Shown in pieces: positions 1-6,645 of a stretch of 9,422 nt of DNA. Position 1 is the stretch's first letter. Each line of letters opens with the position of its first letter. The position numbers and the translations under genes were made by a program. Source of the stretch: JBOGED01 sp050743625 (GTDB taxonomy: Bacteria > Actinomycetota > Nitriliruptoria > Euzebyales > Egibacteraceae); assembly GCA_050743625.1 (NCBI GenBank), contig JBOGED010000416.1:1-9422 (forward strand), read 5' to 3'. The notes under the pieces are model-generated. The model was not told the DNA's origin, made no database searches, and was given only the letters and a program-made list of their open reading frames with translations.

Positions 1-108
1 GCGCTGGCGCGCAAAAACAGCGGGCCAATAGGTGTTGTGGGTGTCCCGAGATCCCTTGGTCTGCGGCTTTGCGCGTACGCGCGCAAAAGCAACGCTTGAC
101 TCAAGACC
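1..108. other. Left-edge non-coding stretch with short repeats
   Basis: No gene is recognised here. A 10-base direct repeat GCGCGCAAAA occurs at 7-16 and 79-88. It extends to 16 bases with two mismatches. A perfect 12-base palindrome GCGCGTACGCGC lies at 71-82 and overlaps the second copy. A plus-strand frame is open from the edge to a stop at 94-96, so the end of an unknown gene cannot be excluded, but nothing in its 31 residues is recognisable. Confidence 0.35.
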
Positions 109-905
109 CTAAATTGGTGGCATTGGATCTAAGTCCGAGTCTCCCTTGGGGCGCGTTTCGTCCTCGGCGAGGGCTTGCTTGTTCAGTCGCTTGCGGAACT
201 CACGAGTTGACTCTGTGGGTCGTTTCACGTCGAAGCGAAGGCCGTGGGAGGCGTATCGGAATCGAGGAGCCCATCCTCTCCGGCTGGGGTTGGGGTGGAC
301 AAAATAAGAGAGCGAAACCCGTAACCGAACGAGCGTCTCACCGAGTTGTTCGAGTTCCTCCAGCGGCCAGGGCAGCTCGTACAGGTGCATCTCGCGGAGC
401 TTGCCGTTCGCGAATGGATGAATGGTGTCCTCAGCGACGAGCACCAGCTCGTTCGCCGCGCTCCTAAGAACACGATCCAGGGTCGGAATACCCATACCGT
501 ACCGGCGGACGAGGTTCTCCCTGGCCGAGCGAGCCGCGGCGCCACCGAATCTCGCACGCATAAGAGCGGTCCAACGGGCTCCATGAACGATCAACCCCCG
601 CACGGTCTCTGGCTAGAGGTTTGGGTAGGCTGCCCATACACCCCCTGCGATTCCCGCAGCTTGGGCTGTCGCAGCGCTGGTAGCGTTCGAGACCGTGAGC
701 AGCCGCTGCCATCTGTCGTGAGGATCTGCAGGTAATCCGGCGTATCGAACTCACCGGTGGGAAACTCGGCGACGTTGCCGCCTTCTAACAGGATGTCGGG
801 CTTGATCGCCCACTGCCGCTCAAAGGCAACGGAAGTCCGGCTGTGAGGGGACAGCTCCCCGGGCGCGGCAACGGGTGCTCCATAGACCAGGTCGACTCCG
901 CAGGT
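109..905 (-). pseudogene. S8 (subtilisin-like) serine peptidase remnant, 5' truncated, frameshifted
   Basis: This is the C-terminal half of a large subtilase, recognised from remembered family motifs. Reading down the minus strand, one frame gives GELSPHSRTS (about 860-831) and WAIKPDILLEGGN (about 812-774), then LQILTT near 715. The reading then has to switch frame at about 711-717. The new frame gives NATSAATAQAAGIAG, whose Ser at 676-678 fits the catalytic Ser of the GTS-x-A motif. It is followed by a TAG at 613-615 where the family normally has Trp in WPETVRALIVHSA, and then PETVRGLIVHGARWT through to a stop at 109-111. The conserved SYFVHPNPSRRGW and FRKRLNK segments are present. The catalytic Asp and His regions are missing, so the protein cannot be an active protease. 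A one-base deletion plus a TGG-to-TAG change explains the breaks. Homology ends at about 885-905, where an unrelated plus-strand fragment begins. As I recall, relatives often sit beside an AAA ATPase in accessory loci; none is visible here. Confidence 0.75.
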
Positions 906-1002
906 CAACTCCGTGTTCAAGGAGTACATCTTCGGGATGCTGTTCCTGAAGCGCAGCTCGGACGTCTTCCGGGAGCAGCGGCAGCGGATCATCCGGCGTC
1001 AG
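892..1002 (+). pseudogene. Type I restriction-modification methyltransferase (HsdM) N-terminal scrap
   Basis: About 35 codons in the frame of 904-906 read FKEYIFGMLFLKRSSDVF followed by REQRQRI. This matches the start of HsdM N-6 adenine methyltransferases, where a (Y/F)KEY-(V/I)LG-LLFLKR-SD-F block lies in the helical N-terminal domain. A TAG at 883-885 closes the frame upstream. Downstream the resemblance stops at about 1000, where a different gene fragment begins in another frame. None of the catalytic parts (the SAM site or the NPPF/NPPY motif) is present, so this is a non-functional leftover. No HsdR or HsdS is nearby. The call rests on one short but distinctive motif. Confidence 0.5.
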
Positions 1003-1171
1003 CGCGCCGTCGGAGGCGAAGCTCCTCGATATCAACATGCTCGTTGTCGCGGGCGGGCGTGAGCGCACCGCCTCGGAATACCGGGAGCTCTTTCGGGCCG
1101 CCGGCTTCGAGTTGACTCGGGTCATCCCGACGCGATCACCATTGACCCTGATCGAGGGGAAACCGGTGTAG
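1001..1171 (+). pseudogene. SAM-dependent O-methyltransferase C-terminal fragment
   Basis: The last 57 or so codons of a Methyltransf_2-type enzyme are preserved in one frame to the TAG at 1169-1171. KLLDINMLVVAGGRERT is followed by SEYRELFRAAGF and a tail reading TRSPLTLIEGKPV. In intact relatives this is the C-terminal end of the Rossmann domain: the DLNML-GG-ERT block, an AAGF helix, and a final strand ending in IE. Relatives methylate hydroxyl groups of small aromatic or polyketide metabolites. The SAM-binding glycine motif and the N-terminal dimerisation domain are absent, and no start codon suits the fragment. It joins the HsdM scrap directly at about 1000, so two unrelated genes have been fused by deletion. 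Confidence 0.7.
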
Positions 1172-1476
1172 CGTTTCGCGGCGCTTTCCCGCGTCCACCA
1201 AGACAGGCTCGCCGCCCGCGCCGGTTCGGCCGGGCTCGTCGGCAGGGTGCTCGGGTGGGACACGAGGCGGCTTCGGCAAAGGCGGGCGTAACCCCCCAGC
1301 TCGGCGAAGTCGCATTCTCACCTGAGGAGCTCACCAAGCGCTACGGCTACCGCATCGGCATGGGCGAGGAGCCGAACATCCTCGGATCCCACCGCAGTCC
1401 TGTTCAACGCGCCTTCAACCAGGCGCTGGCAGTCTTATGCTGGCTGCCGCCCTGCACGCCGCGCATGGGAGAAACG
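1172..1476. other. Unassigned 305-base stretch before the solute-binding protein gene
   Basis: The plus-strand frame of the downstream lipoprotein is open here from a possible GTG at 1255 without a stop. It encodes 74 residues, including SPEELTKRYGYRIGMGEE, that I do not recognise. A Sec/lipoprotein signal cannot work behind such a leader, so I treat it as separate from the lipoprotein gene. Another frame continues past the O-methyltransferase stop for about 46 codons and also looks unfamiliar. The stretch may hold further gene debris together with the promoter of the next gene. Confidence 0.3.
1436..1441 (+). promoter_or_regulatory. Possible -10 element for the solute-binding protein gene
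   Basis: TATGCT is followed by about 35 bases to the chosen ATG. The best -35 is TTCAAC at 1414-1419 with a 16-base spacer, a weak match. It is reported only because this is the clearest AT-containing hexamer in a GC-rich leader. Confidence 0.25.
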
Positions 1477-3204
1477 ATGAAGCGATCGCCGCGAAGATCG
1501 GTAGCGCTCGTCGCCTTGCTTGGGCTCGCCGTTTGGGTTTCGGCGTGTAGCTCAGGCACCAGCACTACGGAACTTTCGGGCGAAACTCCATCGGCGGCTC
1601 AGAACGATATCAATCCCGTCCCCAGAGACCAACTGGAGGATGGCGGGACACTCCGGTGGCCGCTGACCACGCTGCCCGCGAACTTCAACCTCTACCATCT
1701 CGACGGGCTGCGCGGCGACACCGCCGCGGTTGTCGTCGCGCTGATGCCCGCCGTCTTCGTCATCGATGCCGCTGGCCAGCCGACCCTGCGGACGGAGTAC
1801 GTGGAGTCCGCCGAGCTGACCGCCACTACCCCGAAGCAGGTCGTCACCTACCGGATCAACCCGCAGGCAACCTGGTCGGACGGGACACCGATCACCGCAG
1901 CAGACTTCGAGGCGCAATGGAGGGCGTTGAACGGGAGCGATCCCCGGTTCAACTCCGGGGTCCCTAACTACGACTCCATCGAGAGCGTGACGCGGGGCAG
2001 GGACGATGGCGAGGTCGTCGTCACGTTCAAGGAGCCTTTCGCCGACTGGCAGATCCTGTTCACTCCTCTTTATCCGGCTTCGACGAACACCAACCCGGAC
2101 ATCTTCAACGGCGGCTGGAGAGACAGGCCTCTTGTCACGGCCGGCCCGTTCCAGTTCCAGAGCCTCGATCAGACCGCGCAGACCATCACCCTAGTGCGCG
2201 ATGAGGACTGGTGGGGACGTCGCGCACGACTCGACCGGATCGTCTATCGGATCATCAGCCCCGACGCGCAGGTCGATGCGCTCGCCAACGGTGAGGTCGA
2301 CTTCATCGACATCGGGGCGAACGTGGATGCGCTCCAGCGTGCAGCGGGCATGCCGAGCGTCACGATCCGCAGGGCCCGCGGGCGGGGCTTCGATCACATC
2401 ACATTCAACGGCGCCAGCGCGGCGCTCGAAGATGTTCGGGTTCGGCAGGCCCTCGCCATGAGCATCGATCGTGGCAGGATCGCCCAAGCCTTGGTCGGAC
2501 CGCTCGGGGTTCCCACGGTGCCGCTGGGCAATCACCTTCTCATGGCCACTCAGCGGGGCTATCAGGACAACTCCGGTGACATCGGCGCGTATGACCCTGC
2601 CAGGGCCAGGGCGCTACTCGACGAGGCCGGATGGGGACTCGACGGTGGTGTCCGGGCCAAGGACGGCAACGAGATCGCTCTCCGGTACGTCATTAGCGCT
2701 CAAGATACGATCGATCAGCGGATCGCCGAGCTCGTCCAGGGAATGCTGGGCGAGGTTGGCGTCAAGGTCGAGATCCAAGCCGTGCCGAGCGCTGCTTTGA
2801 TCGACGACTACGTCGCACCAGGCAACTTCGACCTCACGACGTTCAGTTGGTCTGTCGGACCGTTTCCGGTCAGCTCTTCGGAGCACATCTATACAAGCCC
2901 AAGGCCCGGACCAGGTGGTCAGCCCGACATTCAGTTCAATTTCGCTCGTGTCAGCTCAGCCGAGCTCGACCGGCTTTTCGATCGAGCCTCCTCCGAGCTC
3001 GACCGAGCGAGAATGCTCCAGATGACGAACGAGATCGATGCGATGATCTGGCGAGAGGTTCACTCGTTGCCGCTCTACCAGCGGCCGGACATCGTCGCGT
3101 CGCGGTCGGACCTCGCGAGCTACGGAGCCTTCGGCTTCGCCAGCATCATCTACGAGGACATCGGCTTCACTCCAGCGCTGACGCCGTTGCGCGCGTTGGA
3201 GTAA
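1477..3204 (+). CDS. Peptide-type ABC transporter solute-binding lipoprotein (SBP family 5)
   Basis: This 575-residue lipoprotein belongs to the DppA/OppA family, which captures oligopeptides or similar solutes outside the membrane and passes them to an ABC permease. ATG 1477 is chosen because GGGAG (1467-1471) lies 5 bases upstream and the protein then opens with a lipoprotein signal: MKRSPRRS, a hydrophobic run, and lipobox V21-S22-A23 with Cys24 for lipidation. A longer in-frame start at GTG 1255 would bury this signal. Family landmarks are WSDGTPITAADFEAQWRAL in the N-terminal lobe, a TAGPFQF segment, the hinge motif VRQALAMSIDR, DPARARALLDEAGW, and a C-terminal segment with LPLYQRPD. The length is usual for the family. 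No permease or ATPase genes lie in the window, so the partner complex must be encoded elsewhere. The ligand cannot be predicted. The gene is intact although its left flank is debris. Confidence 0.9.
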   Translation: MKRSPRRSVALVALLGLAVWVSACSSGTSTTELSGETPSAAQNDINPVPRDQLEDGGTLRWPLTTLPANFNLYHLDGLRGDTAAVVVALMPAVFVIDAAGQPTLRTEYVESAELTATTPKQVVTYRINPQATWSDGTPITAADFEAQWRALNGSDPRFNSGVPNYDSIESVTRGRDDGEVVVTFKEPFADWQILFTPLYPASTNTNPDIFNGGWRDRPLVTAGPFQFQSLDQTAQTITLVRDEDWWGRRARLDRIVYRIISPDAQVDALANGEVDFIDIGANVDALQRAAGMPSVTIRRARGRGFDHITFNGASAALEDVRVRQALAMSIDRGRIAQALVGPLGVPTVPLGNHLLMATQRGYQDNSGDIGAYDPARARALLDEAGWGLDGGVRAKDGNEIALRYVISAQDTIDQRIAELVQGMLGEVGVKVEIQAVPSAALIDDYVAPGNFDLTTFSWSVGPFPVSSSEHIYTSPRPGPGGQPDIQFNFARVSSAELDRLFDRASSELDRARMLQMTNEIDAMIWREVHSLPLYQRPDIVASRSDLASYGAFGFASIIYEDIGFTPALTPLRALE

Positions 3205-3217
3205 CGCCCCCACATCA

Positions 3218-3234
3218 GCCGAAGCGCTCTCGGC
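3218..3234 (+). terminator. Weak hairpin after the solute-binding protein gene
   Basis: GCCGA and TCGGC arms pair around a 7-base loop, 13 bases after the TAA. There is no T-run, so termination here is only a possibility. Confidence 0.2.
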
Positions 3235-3274
3235 GACGGGAGCCATGCCGGGAAGACGCGGTTTTCTCCGCAAG

Positions 3275-3444
3275 CGTGCGCTTCTCGCCGCCAGCCGCCC
3301 CCGCAAGCGCGGTGACGGAGTGATTCGCCCGTTTGGCCAGCTGCCGGTAGCTCAGGTTGCCCACGGCCTTGGCAGCTCCCGCATCTCGAACGCCAAACAC
3401 GGCAAAGGACCCGCCTCAGGATCGATCGGACGCTCAGGTCGCCC
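3275..3444 (-). pseudogene. XRE-family helix-turn-helix regulator remnant (N-terminal part)
   Basis: On the minus strand one frame reads GRPERPIDPEAGPL and then FEMREL (3444 to about 3373). That is the characteristic N-terminus of actinobacterial XRE proteins, many of which carry WD40 or NTPase domains. The match then moves to another frame at about 3365-3373: GNLSYRQLAKRANHSVTALA with GAAGGEK, the helix-turn-helix, to about 3281. A one- or two-base indel explains the switch. The ATG at the expected start sits in a third frame (the codon before GRPER reads TAT), so even initiation is broken. After GGEK the usual LPSL-VTLAYV-ACGG segment is missing and no effector domain follows. Alternatives are unlikely given how specific GRPERP and SYRQLA are. 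Confidence 0.65.
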
Positions 3445-3457
3445 ATACCTGCCCCGG

Positions 3458-3504
3458 TTGCTCAACTTTTTTTGTTCAACAAGCAGTACGGGCTCCTTGA
3501 GCAA
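3458..3504. promoter_or_regulatory. Cluster of three TTGNNCAA palindromes (candidate operator)
   Basis: TTGCTCAA (3458-3465), TTGTTCAA (3472-3479) and TTGAGCAA (3497-3504) share TTG-NN-CAA. Each sits in a longer local inverted repeat: GTTG-CT-CAAC, TTGTT-C-AACAA and CCTTG-AG-CAAGG. The first and third are also exact reverse complements of each other. They lie between the start region of the broken XRE gene (minus) and the small peptide gene (plus), where an operator for either would be expected. The protein that binds them is unknown. Confidence 0.45.
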
Positions 3505-3592
3505 GGATCTCATGCTATACCAAAGCTGCAGGTTAAGGGCGGGGGTGCCCTAGTCCCCCCATCCGTGGGATGAACGCGAGGGGAAGATCTCC

Positions 3593-3727
3593 ATGATCCG
3601 TCGATCGAAGAGGTGGGCCGTCACGGCCCTCATCACCGCGCTGCTCATGGTCGGCGTGGCTCCGGCAGCGTCGGCAACAGGTCCATGCCCTATGCACAGC
3701 TGTCCCTGGACGCAGTTCCTACGCTGA
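3593..3727 (+). CDS. Small secreted two-cysteine peptide (44 residues)
   Basis: A short gene with good signals. An SD-like GAGGGGA ends about 8 bases before ATG 3593. The product starts with a basic segment (MIRRSKRW), followed by a hydrophobic core (AVTALITALLMVGVA) and an A-x-A signal peptidase I site, PAASA before T29. The predicted mature peptide is TGPCPMHSCPWTQFLR, 16 residues, with Cys32 and Cys37 spaced C-x4-C, able in principle to form a disulphide or bind metal. The stop TGA 3725-3727 overlaps the 3' end of the minus-strand SARP regulator by 9 bases. I know no family for it. It could be a peptide signal, a small secreted effector, or the surviving signal peptide of a larger lost protein. 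The last is a real possibility because the sequence to its left is decayed. The signal peptide itself is convincing; a function is not assignable. Confidence 0.6.
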   Translation: MIRRSKRWAVTALITALLMVGVAPAASATGPCPMHSCPWTQFLR

Positions 3728-6565
3728 GTTGTTCGTGACGCCGTAGGAGGCTTCCAGTAACGCTTGGACCTCAAGGGCTTGTGGTGCGCCAAGACTCGTA
3801 AGGATGCCAAGCGCCTCAGCCCAGTACGGGCGGGCGGCCGGGGTGCCGTGCACCGCCTCGACCGCCAGCCCAAGTCCCCAGAGCACCTGACCTTCCGCGT
3901 GGCGAGCGCCAAGCTCACGGAAGATCGCGAGGGCCTGCTCGTAGTGGGCGCGAGCCTCCTCAAACCGCTGCTGCTCCCGGTGGGTATCGCCAAGGTTGTT
4001 CAGCGCGATGCCCTCGTTGGAGGGGTCTCCAACCTCTCGCCAGATTCTCAGGGCCCGATGGTAGTACGTAAGCGCATGCTCGAACCGCTCCTGGCTGTGG
4101 TGGACGATGCCCAGCTCATTGAGGACGTACCCTTCGCCAATGCGGTCTTGCAGCTCTCGATTGAGCGCGAGGCTCTGCTCGAAGAAGCCGATCGCCTCGG
4201 CGAAGCGTCCCTGCTCCACCCGTACGTTGCCGAGGTTGGTGAGTACCATGCTCTCGCGGGCTCGGTCGCCGACTTCCCGCGAGATCGCCAGGCTTTCCTC
4301 GTAGTAGGCGATCGCCTCGTCGAAGCGACGCTGCTCGAAGCAGATCATCCCAAGGCTATTGCGCGGGCCAGCCTCGCCCGCGCGGTTACCGCTGCGTTGA
4401 GCGGCCTGAACGCCCACCTCTCCGACCTTCTGCCAGTCCGCCCAGTGCTTCTGCAAGAAGAAGAACCGTAACAGGGAGTCGCTGAGCCGCCAGGCGACCG
4501 AGGCCACAGCCGCTGGGGCAAGCGCCGCCGCCTGCTGCGCGGCGGCGACGAGGTTGGCCCGCTCGGACTCGAGCCAGTCCAGGGCGGCCCCCCGGTTGGG
4601 GAACGGGTCGATCTCACGTTGTTCGTCCTCACGCTGATCGTCTTCGCTGGCGCGGAGGACGGCCGGCCGCAGCTGCGCGTTCGCCTGTTCGGTGGTCGCG
4701 AGGTACCAGCGCAGCGCCCGCTCGACCGCCGCCGCTCGCTCGCACGCGTCGTCTTCGGCCTCCGCTCGCTCGCGGGCGAACAGGCGGAGCAGATCATGGA
4801 AGCGGTACCGGTCGGGGGACGGCGTTTCCAAAAGCTGGGCGTCTACTAACCGCTCGAGTATCGCCTCTATCTCCGGGACGGTGCTTCTCGTGAGCGCGGC
4901 GGCCACCCCGGCCGTAGCGTCGGAGCCCTCCAAGAGCCCGAGCAGGCGGAACGCTCGCGCCTCAGCGGCATCGAGGCCTCCGTAGCTGAGCTGGAAGCTC
5001 GCTCGCACCCCGAGCTCCCCGACCCGCAGCTCTCCCAGCCGGCGGCGCTCGTCGGCCAACCGGCGGGCCAGGGCAGCGACCGGCCAAGACGGCCGCGCGC
5101 GTAACCTGGCCCCCGCGATCCGCAGGGCCAACGGCAACAACCCGCAGTGACGCGCCACCGCGAGGGCCTCTGCCGGCTCGGCATCCACACGTCGGCGGCC
5201 GCCGAGGCGAGCCAGCAGCGCCACCGCCTCGTCCTCGTCGAGCAAGCGCAAGCTGAGCGGTGCACCGCCTTCCAGATCAGCGAGCGGGGCGCGGCTGGTC
5301 ACGATCACCGCACATCCCGGGCTGCTTGGCAGTAGCGGGCGCACCTGATCGGCGTCAGCCGCATTGTCCAGCACGATGAGCATGCGTTTGCCAGCCAGCA
5401 GGGTGCGATACAACCCTGACGCCGCCTCCGCCTCGGCGGGTACCTTCTCACCCGCGATACCCAACGCGCGCAGGAACTGCCCGAGCGCCTGCATCGGGGC
5501 CAACCGCTGCCGCTCGGCGCCGCGCAGGTTCACATACAGGACACCATCGGGGAACTGGGGCGCGAGCTCGTGGGCAGCATGGAGGGCCAACGCCGACTTG
5601 CCGATCCCAGGCTTGCCGTCGATCGCCGAGATCACCACCGCCTGATAGGGCGTCTCCCGGGTAGAGCCAAGGCGCGCGCGCAACGCGGCCAGCTCAGATC
5701 TGCGACCGGTGAACTCGGATATATCGGGTGGGAGCTGGAAAGGGTGAAGAGACCCGGGAGGAGCCCACTCCAACTCAGGCGCCTGGTGGAGGATGTCACG
5801 TTGGAGGACCTGCAGCGCCGCGGAGTCCAGACCGTACTCGTGCAGCAGCTCGAGGCCCTCCTGGCACACCCGGGCCGCCTCCTCTGGGCGCTGGCTCCGG
5901 TACAGAGCCAGCGCCAGGTACCGGCGTAGCCCCTCATCGTCAGGATGCTGGGCCACCAACCCTTCCAGCTCCCCGACAACCTCGGCATGGTGACCCAGCG
6001 TCAGATCGGCCTGGATCCTGGCCTGCAGGGCAGCCCGGCGCAACCCTTCGAGCCGCGCAACCTCGTGCAAGGCGAACGGCCGGTCCGCCACGCCGGCCAG
6101 CGCTGGTCCCCGCCACAGCGCGAGACCGGCGCGCAGGCGCGCTACCGCGGTCAGGGGATCATCTACCATCAAGGCCGCCCGACCTTCTTCGAGCAAACGT
6201 TGGAATCGATTCGCGTCCACCTGCTCAGGGAGGACCCGCAACGCATAGCCAGCGACGTCACCGACGCCACTCGCAAGGAGCACTTTCGGCTGCTCTCCCA
6301 CCTTCCGCCCCGGCTCGAGCAGCCGGCGCAGGTTGAGGACATGGCTTCGTAAGGTCGTTCCCGCGCTCACCTGCGTCTCATCACCCCATAACAGGTCGAT
6401 GAGACGAGACCTTGGTACGACGCGACCTTCCTCCAACAGCAACGCCGCGAGTACGACCGCCTGCTGCGGACCGAGGAGAACCTGCCGGTCGCCGTCTGCG
6501 ATCTCGAGCGGGCCGAGGACCCGAATCTCCACACGCACCCCGGTGCAATGCCTCGCGTGACCCAT
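3719..6565 (-). CDS. SARP-family transcriptional regulator (wHTH-BTAD-NB-ARC-TPR)
   Basis: This 948-residue AfsR-like regulator activates transcription by binding direct repeats in target promoters, with an ATPase switch and a protein- or peptide-binding tail. Domains are an OmpR-type winged helix (about 12-110, starting VEIRVLGPLEI), BTAD (about 118-262), NB-ARC (about 285-600) and five TPR-like 40-residue repeats (about 731-930). The NB-ARC shows a P-loop GKPGIGKSA (317-325), Walker B MLIVLD (395-400), TSR (423-425), GLLPLAL (475-481) and a FHDLL motif (589-593) at the MHD position. Each repeat has the form N-LG----Q-RF-EA--YYE-AL-I-RE-GD. ATG 6565 is preceded by TATGAT five bases upstream, suggesting a leaderless message. 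GTG 6538 or GTG 6532 are alternatives that better fit the usual MEIRVLG start. The gene is intact and meets the small peptide gene tail to tail. AfsR-type proteins usually govern secondary metabolism or development; no biosynthetic cluster is visible here, so targets are unknown. Confidence 0.93.
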   Translation of the reverse strand: MGHARHCTGVRVEIRVLGPLEIADGDRQVLLGPQQAVVLAALLLEEGRVVPRSRLIDLLWGDETQVSAGTTLRSHVLNLRRLLEPGRKVGEQPKVLLASGVGDVAGYALRVLPEQVDANRFQRLLEEGRAALMVDDPLTAVARLRAGLALWRGPALAGVADRPFALHEVARLEGLRRAALQARIQADLTLGHHAEVVGELEGLVAQHPDDEGLRRYLALALYRSQRPEEAARVCQEGLELLHEYGLDSAALQVLQRDILHQAPELEWAPPGSLHPFQLPPDISEFTGRRSELAALRARLGSTRETPYQAVVISAIDGKPGIGKSALALHAAHELAPQFPDGVLYVNLRGAERQRLAPMQALGQFLRALGIAGEKVPAEAEAASGLYRTLLAGKRMLIVLDNAADADQVRPLLPSSPGCAVIVTSRAPLADLEGGAPLSLRLLDEDEAVALLARLGGRRRVDAEPAEALAVARHCGLLPLALRIAGARLRARPSWPVAALARRLADERRRLGELRVGELGVRASFQLSYGGLDAAEARAFRLLGLLEGSDATAGVAAALTRSTVPEIEAILERLVDAQLLETPSPDRYRFHDLLRLFARERAEAEDDACERAAAVERALRWYLATTEQANAQLRPAVLRASEDDQREDEQREIDPFPNRGAALDWLESERANLVAAAQQAAALAPAAVASVAWRLSDSLLRFFFLQKHWADWQKVGEVGVQAAQRSGNRAGEAGPRNSLGMICFEQRRFDEAIAYYEESLAISREVGDRARESMVLTNLGNVRVEQGRFAEAIGFFEQSLALNRELQDRIGEGYVLNELGIVHHSQERFEHALTYYHRALRIWREVGDPSNEGIALNNLGDTHREQQRFEEARAHYEQALAIFRELGARHAEGQVLWGLGLAVEAVHGTPAARPYWAEALGILTSLGAPQALEVQALLEASYGVTNNSA

Positions 6566-6570
6566 CGCGG

Positions 6571-6576
6571 ATCATA
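6571..6576 (-). promoter_or_regulatory. -10 element for the SARP gene (leaderless arrangement)
   Basis: On the minus strand TATGAT is followed by five bases and then ATG 6565, which places the expected transcription start on the A of the start codon. This TANNNT-N5-ATG layout is common for leaderless actinobacterial genes. No good SD precedes that ATG, and a GGAG lies too far away. The -35 (AAGGTC or AGGTCA near 6594-6600) is poor. Confidence 0.5.
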
Positions 6577-6645
6577 CGCGTTGCGCTCCAGACTGACCTT
6601 TGGTATCGAGCTTACAGAGCGCGCCTGCCGGGGCAAACCTCCCCT

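Noticed and set aside
7..94. GCGCGCAAAA direct repeats and the GCGCGTACGCGC palindrome as an attachment site or transposon end
   Set aside because: Only two imperfect copies near the window edge, no integrase or transposase nearby, and no matching copy elsewhere in the window that I could find.
69..735. Plus-strand open frames across the S8 remnant
   Set aside because: The minus strand carries recognisable S8 motifs over the same bases. The plus-strand products are Arg/Ala-rich with no family resemblance.
3541..3559. GGGGG/CCCCC hairpin upstream of the small peptide gene as a riboswitch or attenuator
   Set aside because: Only five G-C pairs around a 9-base loop, no T-run, and it does not include the ribosome binding site. 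Too little structure to support a regulatory RNA.
3764..4471. Long plus-strand open frame opposite the TPR region of the SARP gene
   Set aside because: It is antisense to well-conserved TPR repeats and arises from their regular high-GC codons. There is no domain and no start signal.
5728..6336. Plus-strand open frame rich in Pro, Arg and Gly opposite the BTAD region
   Set aside because: Low-complexity composition typical of a wrong frame in GC-rich DNA, with a confident gene on the other strand.
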